Below are positions 49,756 to 64,000 of a DNA stretch of 64,000 bases, piece after piece. The notes beneath the pieces were generated by a model. The model had not been told where the DNA came from. It worked only from the letters and a program-made list of their open reading frames with translations, and did not search any database. Location: the NCBI RefSeq assembly GCF_051622035.1, contig NC_135362.1:29819001-29883000 (forward strand), written 5' to 3'. Source of the DNA: Arctopsyche grandis. Its lineage: Eukaryota; Arthropoda; Insecta; Trichoptera; Hydropsychidae. Position numbers and translations under genes: made by a program. The number at the start of each line of letters is the position of its first letter. Positions within the stretch are counted from its first letter, which is position 1.

Positions 49756-52228
49756 TAGTGACAAGGAATTAGATATTACTTCAGACATAAATTCTGAGGC
49801 ACATGATGTTATTGAACCTACACAAGAAAAAAAATGTACTACTGGAATATTTCAATATCCATCGCGAGACAATCTGAAACAATTTTTTGCTGAACATCCA
49901 TTTCAGCCTGTAAGTGATCTACCATTTGATGCTCGATTATATGAGAGAAACACTATGAATGATTCAGTCCCAAGAAATTGGCTAACATATAACATAGAAA
50001 ATAAGTGCTTATATTGTTCATATTGCTTAGCGTTTGAGTGTCCCAAATCGGATTCATCATCATTTGTACATGGCTTTAGTGACTACAGACGTATTAGCCA
50101 GAACTTGGCTGTGCACGAATCGACAACAACCCATGTGCGAAATGTTCATCAATATATCAGTGTGGTTAATAATGGAACATTAGATAATTTTTTTGCGTCA
50201 TCATTAATTCAAAAGAAAGAAAAGGTACTAAAGCAAAGAAGTATTGTCATGAGGATTATAGACATCATAAAGATGTTAGGCAAGCAAGCAGTTTCTTTTC
50301 GAAGTCACAGAAATGAATCGGCCTATACTCTGGATGATGAAGCTTCGAATCATGGTAATTTTTTGGCTTCAGTGCAGTTGATGGCAAAATATGACACCAT
50401 TATAGCAGCTCACGTTTCTGCAGTGCAAAAAAAGTCATATCAAAGAATGAAACGACTTAAGCACCAAGGAAAGGCGGGAAATAAAGGCCGTGGTGGACTA
50501 ATTACCTACTTGAGCAAAACAACTGTTAATAGGTTAATCCATATTATGAAAACTATGATTCAAGAAAGAATTAGTCATGAAGTTTTTGAAGCAAAATATT
50601 ATTCTATCCAGGTTGATTCAACACAGGATAATACAATCATCGATCAATTTAGCATCATTATTCGGTATGTGCATAAAAGCATTGTCTATGAGCGCCTACT
50701 TTCAATTGTGCCGTGTAATGATGGTACAGGACAGGGACTTTTTAATTTATTGACTGAAAAGTTGCAACATCTTAATATTGACCCTAAAAATTGTATATCT
50801 GATAGCACCGATGGTGCTGCAAGCTACCATGGAGAGTATAATGGTTTGCAGAGTAAACTTGCTAACATGGCAGATCAACATGTTCATATATGGTGTTATG
50901 CCCATGTCTTAAATTTGGTAGTAACTGAAACCACAAAATGTTGTGTGTCTGCAGTTTCTTTTTTTAATTTGCTTCAAAATTTAGCAACTTTTATAAATGG
51001 ATCATATAAGAGAATGTCTGTGTGGATAGGAGTTGTTGAAAAACAACTGGGGCAAGAAAAGATGAAAAGATTAAAACTAATTGGTGAAACCAGGTGGTCG
51101 GGAAAATCTAATGCAGCAACAACAATATTTGGACATTTTAATGATCCCACTGCTAGTACTTTCGTAAATCTACTTACATGCTTATCAATGATACAGGATT
51201 CAGACAAGTTTGATGCAAAAACGAAGCACGAAGCCACTTATTTACTCCAGAGTCTTCAAAAGTTTGAAACCATATTGACAGCATTTACTTACTTGTACAT
51301 ATTTGAAACCACAGCCCCCTTGTCTAGTTATTTACAAACAAATTGTTTAGATATGTTTACTGCATGGAGTTTGGTAGATACAGCAACAACAAAGTTGATG
51401 GAACAGAAAAGAACATTCCATAATGTTCACAGTAAGGCTTTCGAATTCGTAACAATATGTAATGATATGATTTCAATGATTAATATGGATGAAAATCAAA
51501 CATTGGAAATTGATTCTATAGAAACAGCGTTGCCTGTTAAAAGACAAAGGAAGAAGAAAAGAATGGCAGATGAAGTAACTAATGATGAAGGAAATTCTTC
51601 GGATCCTCTGGCTGATTTTCGAATAACTGTATTTAACCTTATAATGGATCGCATTGTCCAATCGCTACAATCACGATTTATACATCACAAGCAGTTGTAT
51701 AAAGATTTATCTTGGTTGGACCCAGCTAATTTTAAAATTATTGCAGAAAAAGGCCTTGATGATATTGCATTGGATGGTGTTGTGAAGTTCTTTCCACTAA
51801 TCAAAAGAGGCAATGTAAAATTAGAATTGGTTTCATTTGCCTCAAATTTTGATATATTGAAGCTATTACTTCAAATTAGTGAGAGTGAGGATGACAGCAG
51901 CAGCTGTAAAACTTGCAGAACATGTCCATCGTGCGTTTTAAAAATTTTATCGTCGAACAGACTACACGACAAAGCGTATGATAACCTATATGAATTATAC
52001 AAAATCGTCTCCACACTCTCAGTTACACAAGTGCAATGTGAGAGGACGTTTTCAAAATTAAAAATAATTAAGAACAGACTGAGAAATACGTTGTCTGAAG
52101 AAAATTTAGAAAATTTTATGTTCCTTTCTATTGAGAAGCAAATGTTAGATGATTTGGATGCAGAAGAAATTATTAACAGATATGCACAAGCGTCGAAAGG
52201 ACTCAAACGTTTGCTAATATACTCTTAA
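49718..52228 (+). CDS. hAT transposase, ZMYM1-like, main ORF
   Basis: 836 codons without a stop. Order: TTF-type zinc-binding region around residues 85-145 (CLYCSYCLAFEC), DUF4371-like core with VDST near 300 and SDSTDGAASYHG near 365 (acidic residues of the RNase H-like fold), WCYAHVLNLVV near 391, ETRWSGK near 458, and the hAT C-terminal dimerisation region near 755-795 (QCERTFSKLKIIKNRLRNTL). The enzyme would bind the CAGTGGCGG termini and excise the element. The true N-terminus is in the preceding, shifted frame. This is a transposon gene, not a domesticated host gene, since it lies within matching TIRs and TSDs. Confidence 0.9.
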   Translation: MQHPRIYVPIVSTSDKELDITSDINSEAHDVIEPTQEKKCTTGIFQYPSRDNLKQFFAEHPFQPVSDLPFDARLYERNTMNDSVPRNWLTYNIENKCLYCSYCLAFECPKSDSSSFVHGFSDYRRISQNLAVHESTTTHVRNVHQYISVVNNGTLDNFFASSLIQKKEKVLKQRSIVMRIIDIIKMLGKQAVSFRSHRNESAYTLDDEASNHGNFLASVQLMAKYDTIIAAHVSAVQKKSYQRMKRLKHQGKAGNKGRGGLITYLSKTTVNRLIHIMKTMIQERISHEVFEAKYYSIQVDSTQDNTIIDQFSIIIRYVHKSIVYERLLSIVPCNDGTGQGLFNLLTEKLQHLNIDPKNCISDSTDGAASYHGEYNGLQSKLANMADQHVHIWCYAHVLNLVVTETTKCCVSAVSFFNLLQNLATFINGSYKRMSVWIGVVEKQLGQEKMKRLKLIGETRWSGKSNAATTIFGHFNDPTASTFVNLLTCLSMIQDSDKFDAKTKHEATYLLQSLQKFETILTAFTYLYIFETTAPLSSYLQTNCLDMFTAWSLVDTATTKLMEQKRTFHNVHSKAFEFVTICNDMISMINMDENQTLEIDSIETALPVKRQRKKKRMADEVTNDEGNSSDPLADFRITVFNLIMDRIVQSLQSRFIHHKQLYKDLSWLDPANFKIIAEKGLDDIALDGVVKFFPLIKRGNVKLELVSFASNFDILKLLLQISESEDDSSSCKTCRTCPSCVLKILSSNRLHDKAYDNLYELYKIVSTLSVTQVQCERTFSKLKIIKNRLRNTLSEENLENFMFLSIEKQMLDDLDAEEIINRYAQASKGLKRLLIYS

Positions 52229-52929
52229 TTTTCCAATTTTTCTTTTAGATTTTTTATTATTCTTTTATAATTATGTATTTTATGTGTATGTCCTTGTTGA
52301 ATCTCGGTTCAGTCCTATCTTGTAAATAAAGTTTCCTATATACATTTTGTATTTCTGTTAATTGCCAGTAAGACGTGTAGTATGTGTATATTCTAATTAA
52401 TAAAAATAAAAATAAAAATTGCAAAATATAATTGCAATTTTTATTTTTGATTCGTGCATTTTTGAAAATTTGATTTATTTTTTACCCTAGATTTTTAGCG
52501 TGATAAAAAAAAAAGATTTTTTTTTTTATATATGGGGGGGGGGGAGGAAAAATTTTTTTTAACCCTGGGGGCCCCCTTTGACTCCTGGCATGTACTAATT
52601 TCAGTCCCAGTCCGCCACTGCCCATCGGGTACTCTCCGTACAGAGAGATGATTGGCCGATAGGTCGCGAGACCTTATTGGCTGTTGTATACAGCTTGTTC
52701 ATACGTCGAGGCCTTTTTGGCGCGAACACGAGATCAAATGATACCTAATCTCTACGTTAAAATATATATTTTTTACCCTATTGAATATGCTTTTTACAAA
52801 TGTATTGAAGTCGTGGGTCACTTGACTTTTATAATAATCACGGGAACATGAAAATTATCAAAAAAAAAAAGTTTTTTAAAAACATACCTCTTCTATAATT
52901 TGTATATAAAATTATTATTTTGAATAAAA

Positions 52930-53178
52930 ATACCAATAATTTTATTTTACTACCGCCATCTATGTTTAAAACTAAGAACTGGATAGACGTCAGTCACTTT
53001 TCAGAAATTCAAATTTAAAACGCGTCTTATACGATATTTTTGCACCATCGTAATGGCGGAGGATCCATTTACTTATATTAATGACCAAAATGAGCAATAT
53101 GGCAAAGTATGAAAACGATCGAATAAGAGGCAAACTTTTTCCTGAATTCTAATCGTTAGTGAAACGCAAAGGAGGTAT
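52930..53178 (-). repeat. Dispersed repeat, family with ACCTCCTTTACG end, copy 2
   Basis: Inverse of 17502-17745: TACTACCGCCATCTATG at the left, GTAATGGCGGAGGATCCATT in the middle, AACGCAAAGGAGGTATGTAA at the right. It sits about 260 bases upstream of the secreted-protein coding exon. Confidence 0.6.
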
Positions 53179-53439
53179 GTAAAAAGGGATTGATATCCGA
53201 AAAGGGCTAAGAATCTATGTATGTATGTTAAAAAGAATTTTACGATACTGTAGCTGTATTAACAGCTATTCCATAGTAACATAAGTAATGAATTGTTAAT
53301 CAAATAGTAAAGATAATTGTATCATGTGATTCAAAGTATTGCACACTTGTATGTGTAAATAATCAATCGCATTTCATTGGCAAACTTAAAATGTCTATTA
53401 AAGTATAGTAAAATGTAAACAATTATTATGTTGTTCCAG

Positions 53440-54738
53440 ATGGTGGCTCACATGCTATTCAAAATAGCCATATTGGCAATAGCAATATCGTCGGCAACTT
53501 CAGCAGCAATCGACAATGGAGATTTCGATATAGACGTGGCCAAGACTGTCGAAAATGTTCAGTCTATTCTGGAAGCTCATCCTGAACTTCCTCGTTTGTC
53601 CGACGATGATATACTCACACTTTTACAAAACATAACGGATGAAGACAAGAGAAAGATAGGAATACCAACAAACAATGCCACTGAAGAGAAGATAATGGTG
53701 GTATTGCCATTCAAACCGACCGACAGCGATATCGAAGACATGACAGATTTATTCACCAAAAGACCCATCACCAAGTACGTGTCATCGCATTCATACAACG
53801 ATGTTGAGACAACCACGGAAGTCGTTACAACAACGACGACAAAAGAACCGGAAAAGGTTACCAAGAAGCCGAGTAAAAAGGCAACAGTTCAAAAACATAC
53901 TGAAAGTGATAGTGGGTCTAAGCAAAAAGTTGTAGAACCATTCAAAGAGTTCTCAAGTAACGATCAGCTATCTGTAGAATCTCTGGAAGTTCCTTACAGT
54001 GAAGTTTCAGCTTACGAAAATTTCAAACCCTTACCAATGGCTTATCAGCAGGAAACAGCTGATGTGCCCATTGATGTCCAAAATATCTTAAAAATGTACG
54101 ACCTTTTACAAAATTCTCAAAAAGCTGAAAATACTCAAGTAAATGAAGACACTACGGAAACACCTGTGTCATTTGAATATGATGATGATAATCCCAAATT
54201 TGAACAAGTGGATGCGAACATGTTCCCTCCAGAAATGGCAAGCATCCTCACAGATTTGGGTTTGACCAAGACAAACCCATCGAATGCGTATCTTCCAATA
54301 AATTATGAAACAAGCGATTTGAAAAGATCTCAGCAGCAGTTGGCCACAGGTATAGATCCACTTTCGTTGGAGGACATCGCCACTGTAGATGATAGTCTGA
54401 GGAACGATATTAACAAACGTCAACAATCAGACAACTCCACAAAAGAAGTATCAACTGAAAGTAGCACAACTGTTAGTACCACTACTGAAAGTTTGAAAGA
54501 AGTGAGCACTAGCAGTGAAGGACCTAGCATTGAGGACTTGGAGAATTCATTTGGAGGTAGTAAGGCTGACGACGATCCTTCCGAAGCTGAACTACCACCT
54601 CCGCGGAGAAATGGTTTCTACTACATGGTGGATTGGAACTCCTTCCTTGAAGTCGGTGATGGAGACACTAAAGTCAATATAAGATTCAATCCTAAACTAG
54701 GCGATCCTCAAAGATTCATACCAGTCTCCACTCCCTGA
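53440..54738 (+). CDS. Secreted Thr/Ser-rich acidic protein, function unknown
   Basis: A single coding exon of 432 codons. TTGTTCCAG directly precedes this ATG and looks like a 3' splice site, so I prefer it to the in-frame ATG at 53428; the 5' UTR would then be on another exon. Residues 1-22 form a signal peptide (MLFKIAILAIAISSATSA core). The mature part is acidic, with Thr-rich tracts (TTTEVVTTTTT near 125; STTVSTTTES near 350), a Lys cluster and few Cys. The C-terminus is the most structured part: NGFYYMVDWNSFLEV then VNIRFNPKLGDP. I do not recognise the family; the composition suggests an extracellular, possibly O-glycosylated protein. AATAAA at 55293 is a plausible polyadenylation signal. 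Confidence 0.8.
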   Translation: MVAHMLFKIAILAIAISSATSAAIDNGDFDIDVAKTVENVQSILEAHPELPRLSDDDILTLLQNITDEDKRKIGIPTNNATEEKIMVVLPFKPTDSDIEDMTDLFTKRPITKYVSSHSYNDVETTTEVVTTTTTKEPEKVTKKPSKKATVQKHTESDSGSKQKVVEPFKEFSSNDQLSVESLEVPYSEVSAYENFKPLPMAYQQETADVPIDVQNILKMYDLLQNSQKAENTQVNEDTTETPVSFEYDDDNPKFEQVDANMFPPEMASILTDLGLTKTNPSNAYLPINYETSDLKRSQQQLATGIDPLSLEDIATVDDSLRNDINKRQQSDNSTKEVSTESSTTVSTTTESLKEVSTSSEGPSIEDLENSFGGSKADDDPSEAELPPPRRNGFYYMVDWNSFLEVGDGDTKVNIRFNPKLGDPQRFIPVSTP

Positions 54739-56170
54739 AGGGATCGAAGCTAAAATAGTTTTATTTATTATAAAAAAATCGTTCAGATCTGGAAGTAATC
54801 ACAAATTGTATATATTAATGTACATGCTAGTTTACTTACTGACTTTTAACAATCGTTGCCTTACGAAAGTAAATGTACAAGTGCACAAAGTAAATAATAC
54901 ATAACTGACCAGTATTTAACAATTTCGCTAGAAAATATTCGTGTCCGTTATTTATTAAACATCGACTGTCATCATCATCAGTCGTCTCCTTACACTAACA
55001 CTGTGTAGTAACAGCTTACTTATTGCATTACAACCACTGTATAGAAATAATTAGATCTGCCTCAACTTTGATTTAGATTTAATCTTATTCGGGTGAACAA
55101 TGATTTTCAATACTCATTTTAGAAGTATTGTGTCAATTAAAACTTTTTAAAATGTATTAAAAAACATATTGTACATACATGATTATTATAAACGAAGTAG
55201 ATATAACTATTTTGTACCATTTTTTATAATGCGCTTTAAAATTATGTTCAAATGTGACATGTTGCCAATTTTTTTGCTATTGTACAAGTGTAAATAAAAT
55301 ATTTATTTTAAATATATTTTTTTTAAATCATAAATAATGTATAATAAAAATGTGATTGGAATGAGAAATAGGTATAATTTGTAAACTCTTACCAACGATT
55401 TATAAAAAGTATTTCAAAATATGTACAAACCTATTGCAGCACACTCATATAAAAGTTTAAGATTATAAGTCAATAAAAAATTCATTCAATGATGAAAAAC
55501 TTTGAGATCCATGTACATATTTACGTTTATACATATATGTATGTATATTATTTATATATGTAAGTTTTCCTGAAAGTAATGTGATAAGACGTGTGTTGAT
55601 TCGAGTTGACATTTTTATGTAAACACATACACGTATAAAATAACTACATATGTACTTACATCAAGTCAGACTCCGCTTGAAAGAAAATTATTCAACAGCA
55701 ATTTGAATTTTTTTATATACATATATGTATATTGATTATAATGATCAAAGATCAGCGTTCAATGGATGTTTTTCGCACAAAAAACGGTTCACTATTGTCA
55801 ATTTCTTAAAAAACCATACTTTTTTGCTTTCTTGCTATGAAAACTAATGTGAAAAACATCCATCGAATGAAATTTCAGCGAACGAATAATTTTAAGAAAA
55901 TATCAGATTTAACTCCACGTTTTTTCAATTTGTTGCTGTGATTATTTGAAAGAGAAACTACATATATGCATGTTTCATCTCATTCAGCAACTCCAGGAGA
56001 AAATTTGTACAGAAGAAATTCAAACAGCAGGGCCTCAAAAATTAGCAAACTTCCTGAAAAATTGAGTAAAAAAGTTTCGCTTTGTGGGAGTGAAAAGATG
56101 TCATATGTAATAATACCCAATGAAACAAATTAATATACATTCAATATTTATTATGTATATATTATAATAT
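54739..56170. other. 3' UTR and AT-rich intergenic region
   Basis: It begins with the probable 3' UTR of the secreted protein (to about 55315). The rest shows no gene or element. Confidence 0.45.
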
Positions 56171-56655
56171 TGTTACGTAGGGGTGGGTTCAGGATCCAAA
56201 TGAAAGGTAAAAGTCGCTTCATAGCATTTATTCAACAATTCGAGAGGTCCACGTGGAACCACCGCTCACTCCAGAATAATCTGATCCACCGTGTGTACCT
56301 CCATATCCATTAATGTGTTTATTGTCTAGGCGCATAAAGGTCTACCCTGGTGAGTCTATCGTTTACGCACACACTCACCCAAGTCTGTGAGATCTCCGGC
56401 GTATACTTTTATGGGTATAGGGCGAGTGATACGACCGTGTTGGTAATGCGCAACTGTTTATTTCAACAGCCGGGGAAAAAGTAAGTGCTTACCGGCGAAG
56501 CACTGGCCAACCGATGGTTTTCGGTCAATACCTCAGGATTGGCATACTTTGTTCGGGCTCCCGTTAGTCCCGTTATAGGCTAATCCGGGGTCCCTATTCT
56601 TCACCTACGAATGCACTTAGACAGTGGATGCTATCCCTCATGTTCCCACGTTGCA
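56171..56655 (-). mobile_element. Solo LTR (fossil), 485 bp
   Basis: Minus strand: it starts TGCAACGTGGGAACATGAGG and ends ACCCACCCCTACGTAACA, with AATAAATGCTATGA near the 3' side as polyadenylation signal. A 4-bp direct repeat ATAT flanks it. No internal region remains, as after LTR-LTR recombination. Probably Ty3/gypsy type. A fragment of the same family is at 20.96 kb. Confidence 0.75.
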
Positions 56656-56737
56656 ATATCATTGAAATTAATATATTAATAAAAAAAACCTTTAAAATTT
56701 GACAATATAACATTTGGCCTATCATATATGTAGATAT

Positions 56738-56930
56738 GGTAAACGGATCATTGCGTAAATTGCGATTGCGCGCACGACAATCGTTGCCACAAGAATATCT
56801 GGTACTCGAGTGTTCGTTAGTACGATATTTCGCGCGGAATTTTATAGTGCCAGATGTTCCGTGATCGAGATTTTAGTGACGTGCGCGCGAGATCGCTTTT
56901 TGCGGAATAATCACCGAATCATAAAATCTT
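56738..56930 (+). mobile_element. Diverged relative of family R
   Basis: GGTAAACGGATCATTGCG at the left and GGAATAATCACCGAATC at the right resemble the R termini; CCAGATGTTCCGTGATCGAG matches the R interior. No TSD found. A fragment with the same right end lies at 57061-57103. Confidence 0.5.
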
Positions 56931-57114
56931 GGCTAGTGTATTAAGCTTTCAAATAATCAACATTTAAAATAAAATCCATTTTCAGATACAACCAGAAGAA
57001 GGAATTTTCATTCCAGTACATGCAATTCATCATGATCCTCAATATTATTCCGATCCAAAAGTGACGTGCGTGAAATCGCTTTTTGCGGAATAATCACCGA
57101 ACCGATGTTATTTC

Positions 57115-58080
57115 GGTTCGGTGATTACTGGTCACAGTCACTAAAATCTCTATAACGGAACATCTGGCAGCCGAAAAGTCCATCATACCGTTACGTATAC
57201 TAAAAAGAGCCGCCGAGTAATTGCGATCGGATTAGGCCGGGTAGCGTCCTGAGAGACCGTGTGACCGGTATAAGTGGTTTCAAGGATTAGCGACAGGCTA
57301 AGTGCAAGTAAGCTAAACAATGGCGACCGAGTTGGCTGTTATTGGTCCTTTCTCAGAATTGACCTGTTCCGTGGGAGCGAATGTCGTGGGAAGACATATC
57401 CGTACGTGATCATAACAATAGTGTTACGTACGCCGCGGATTGAGCGAATTGCACTTAGACCAACGGATATCTGTTATCGGTTAACTAAGTGCATGCACTT
57501 ACTTCCAAGGATTATATCTGGACTCTAAGTGCATTTAAGCTAAACAATGACCGTTATTAGACCCAATGTCGTGGAAATACATATCCGAATACGTGACTAT
57601 ACAACAGGTAAACAGATTAGGCGTCCTGAGAGATCTACCCTTTATAAGGCGGTACGTAGGCGATATAATTCATTCTGGACTGAACACTGGCAATACGTGT
57701 ATCTCCTGAATCATCAATAAATGCTATGAGACGACTGTTGGCCTTTTACTTGGATCCTCCACCCACCCCTACGCAACAATAGGTAAACAAATTAGACGTC
57801 GAAGATGTCCTGAGAGATCTATCCCTTATAAGGTGATACTTAGGCGATATCATGTCATTCTGAACTGAGCACTGCCAGTGCGTGTATCTCCTTAATCATC
57901 AATAAATGCTGTGAAACGACTGTTGGCCTTGACTTGGATCCTCCACCCACCCCTACGCAACAATACTAACAATAACTATCATACTAACGAGAACTTGAGT
58001 GCCAAATATTGCGTATTCACGAGTTTAATGGCAAAAATTGTATTTGTGACCACCGCAATGTGACTAATAATCTAATTACC
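57115..58080 (+). mobile_element. Family R element, copy R3, carrying an LTR insertion
   Basis: Ends as in R1, with a perfect 8-bp TSD, GTTATTTC (57107-57114 and 58081-58088). Without the nested LTR (57189-57962) its length is about 190 bp. Confidence 0.8.
57189..57962 (+). mobile_element. Solo LTR (fossil) with internal tandem duplication
   Basis: It shares the 3' end GATCCTCCACCCACCCCTAC and the AATAAATGCT signal with the LTR at 56.2 kb. The last third is present twice (about 57605-57783 and 57784-57962). It inserted in element R3 at ATAC, which is repeated on both sides and single in copy R2. No coding part remains. Confidence 0.7.
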
Positions 58081-58401
58081 GTTATTTCGATTTCGATTTA
58101 ATTATGTGTGAACACCTCGATATAAATTCATATTGACAATATATTATCCCAGTCACATCTAGCGAATCATTTCCAAAATATTTACCCATGCAGAAAATTA
58201 AAACGAATTAATCCATAATTAAAATTATAGCCAATTGTCAAAAAAACGATGAAACAAAACCGCAAAGAGGGCAACTTTGGCGGACGAGTTGTTTTAAAAT
58301 GAGCTGTCAAGATTGTGACAGCTGTGCGGTGCGTGTGGCCACACTGACTACACTACACAGATACCGGCTACGATCGCCGGTCGTTCATTGAGTATCTGAC
58401 A

Positions 58402-63619
<5,218 letters not shown>

Positions 63620-64000
63620 CGTCGGCACTCGCTTGGGAATGTTCGGGTGTCGTTTATACGTTTGAAAGTGCACAAGTCTCAAATTATTTGCATTTATTTA
63701 GTCACGAGCGGAGTCAAATTCTAAGTGATTGATAAAAAACAATATTAATATATATATATATATATGTAATTAGTCTCTTTTTATTTATGAAAAAGTCAGT
63801 ATAAATCATTACTTAAATTTAAGTCGTTTTATACACATTAATTTTTTGATTAACTTATTGACCAACTTAAAGTTTACTTGAAGCGAATTCTCCTGTTGTG
63901 ATGATTCATATTTATTTACACGAAAATTGAAACTTGACGCAAAGAGCCAGTAATAAATAGCTGAAATTTTAAAACAAGCTTACAATTGAGTTCCACCATT
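63620..64000 (+). other. GMD 3' UTR and window end
   Basis: Contains a short (TA)n at about 63749 and AATAAA at 63952. Nothing else recognised. Confidence 0.5.

Larger units (their letters stand above)
44640..52620 (+). mobile_element. 8-kb hAT transposon (ZMYM-like transposase) with perfect TSD
   Basis: The TIRs CAGTGGCGGACTGG and CCAGTCCGCCACTG are flanked by CCCATCGG on both sides (44632-44639 and 52621-52628). The transposase lies near the right end (49390-52228). The left 4.7 kb is non-coding and includes an inverted pair (46375-46490 with 49205-49315) and a second pair (48541-48737 with 48985-49190). Such length is unusual for hAT and suggests later internal insertions or a large 5' intron: a 3' splice-site-like TTTTCAG at about 49370 precedes the first ATG. 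Confidence 0.88.
44465..52728 (-). mobile_element. Solo LTR (fossil) split by an 8-kb hAT insertion
   Basis: The flanks of the hAT (44465-44639 and 52629-52728) join, minus strand, into a block of about 270 bp that starts TG and ends CA. It has a TATA box, GGGTATAAATATTAGG, at the hAT insertion point and a polyadenylation signal, AATAAAC, further on, the internal order of an LTR. No retroviral coding region is attached. The host target duplication is unresolved. It is older than the hAT. Confidence 0.6.

Noticed and set aside
49718-52228. Domesticated ZMYM-type host gene
   Set aside because: The ORF sits inside matching TIRs and perfect 8-bp target duplications, so it is a transposon gene.
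53428-53439. Upstream ATG as start of the secreted protein
   Set aside because: The next bases (TTGTTCCAG) read as a 3' splice site, and the following Met gives a better-placed signal peptide.

Overview
The window is AT-rich, intron-containing animal DNA, almost certainly insect. The best evidence is a six-cysteine odorant-binding protein gene, a family confined to insects, together with insect-style mobile elements (RTE LINE, Helitrons, hAT elements, tRNA-derived SINEs) and long (TA)n tracts. I could not name the species. All exon models were built by eye from reading frames, GT-AG sites and family alignment, with no transcript support.

Host genes. (1) 9.8-18.7 kb: four Cdc42/Rac-like small GTPase copies, called A-D here. 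A, C and D (minus strand) give complete four-exon proteins of 192-193 residues with identical intron positions and different C-terminal CaaX boxes (CNLM, CSIM, CSIL). B (plus strand, head to head with A, CaaX CSLM) is damaged. Pieces of a shared upstream flank at 6.6-9.8, 10.8-11.2, 14.1-16.2 and 19.6-20.9 kb suggest segmental tandem duplication and at least one lost copy. (2) 22.7-24.5 kb: a classical odorant-binding protein in five exons, minus strand. (3) 53.4-54.7 kb: an unrecognised secreted, Thr/Ser-rich acidic protein. (4) 58.4-63.6 kb: a complete six-exon GDP-mannose 4,6-dehydratase gene (352 residues), first enzyme of GDP-fucose synthesis. A weak candidate type II membrane exon lies at 26.7-27.1 kb.

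Mobile DNA fills most of the rest: an intact-looking RTE/BovB LINE (0.3-3.3 kb), a 5'-truncated Jockey/CR1-like LINE (4.5-5.65 kb), an 8-kb hAT with perfect 8-bp target duplications (44.64-52.62 kb) sitting inside an older solo LTR, several non-autonomous hATs with target duplications, a 204-bp element family with 8-bp duplications (33.0, 36.9, 57.1 and related 61.8 kb), Helitron-like elements ending in a hairpin plus CTAG, a MULE-like foldback, a 414-bp near-perfect palindrome, a miniature LTR element with identical LTRs (34.8-35.9 kb), solo LTRs (56.2, 57.2 kb) and SINEs.

The genes do not form one pathway. The most biologically interesting item is the GTPase cluster, whose copies differ in effector loop, catalytic glutamine and prenylation signal. 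The most informative structural feature is the nesting of elements: several insertions can be confirmed against unoccupied paralogous sites within the same window.
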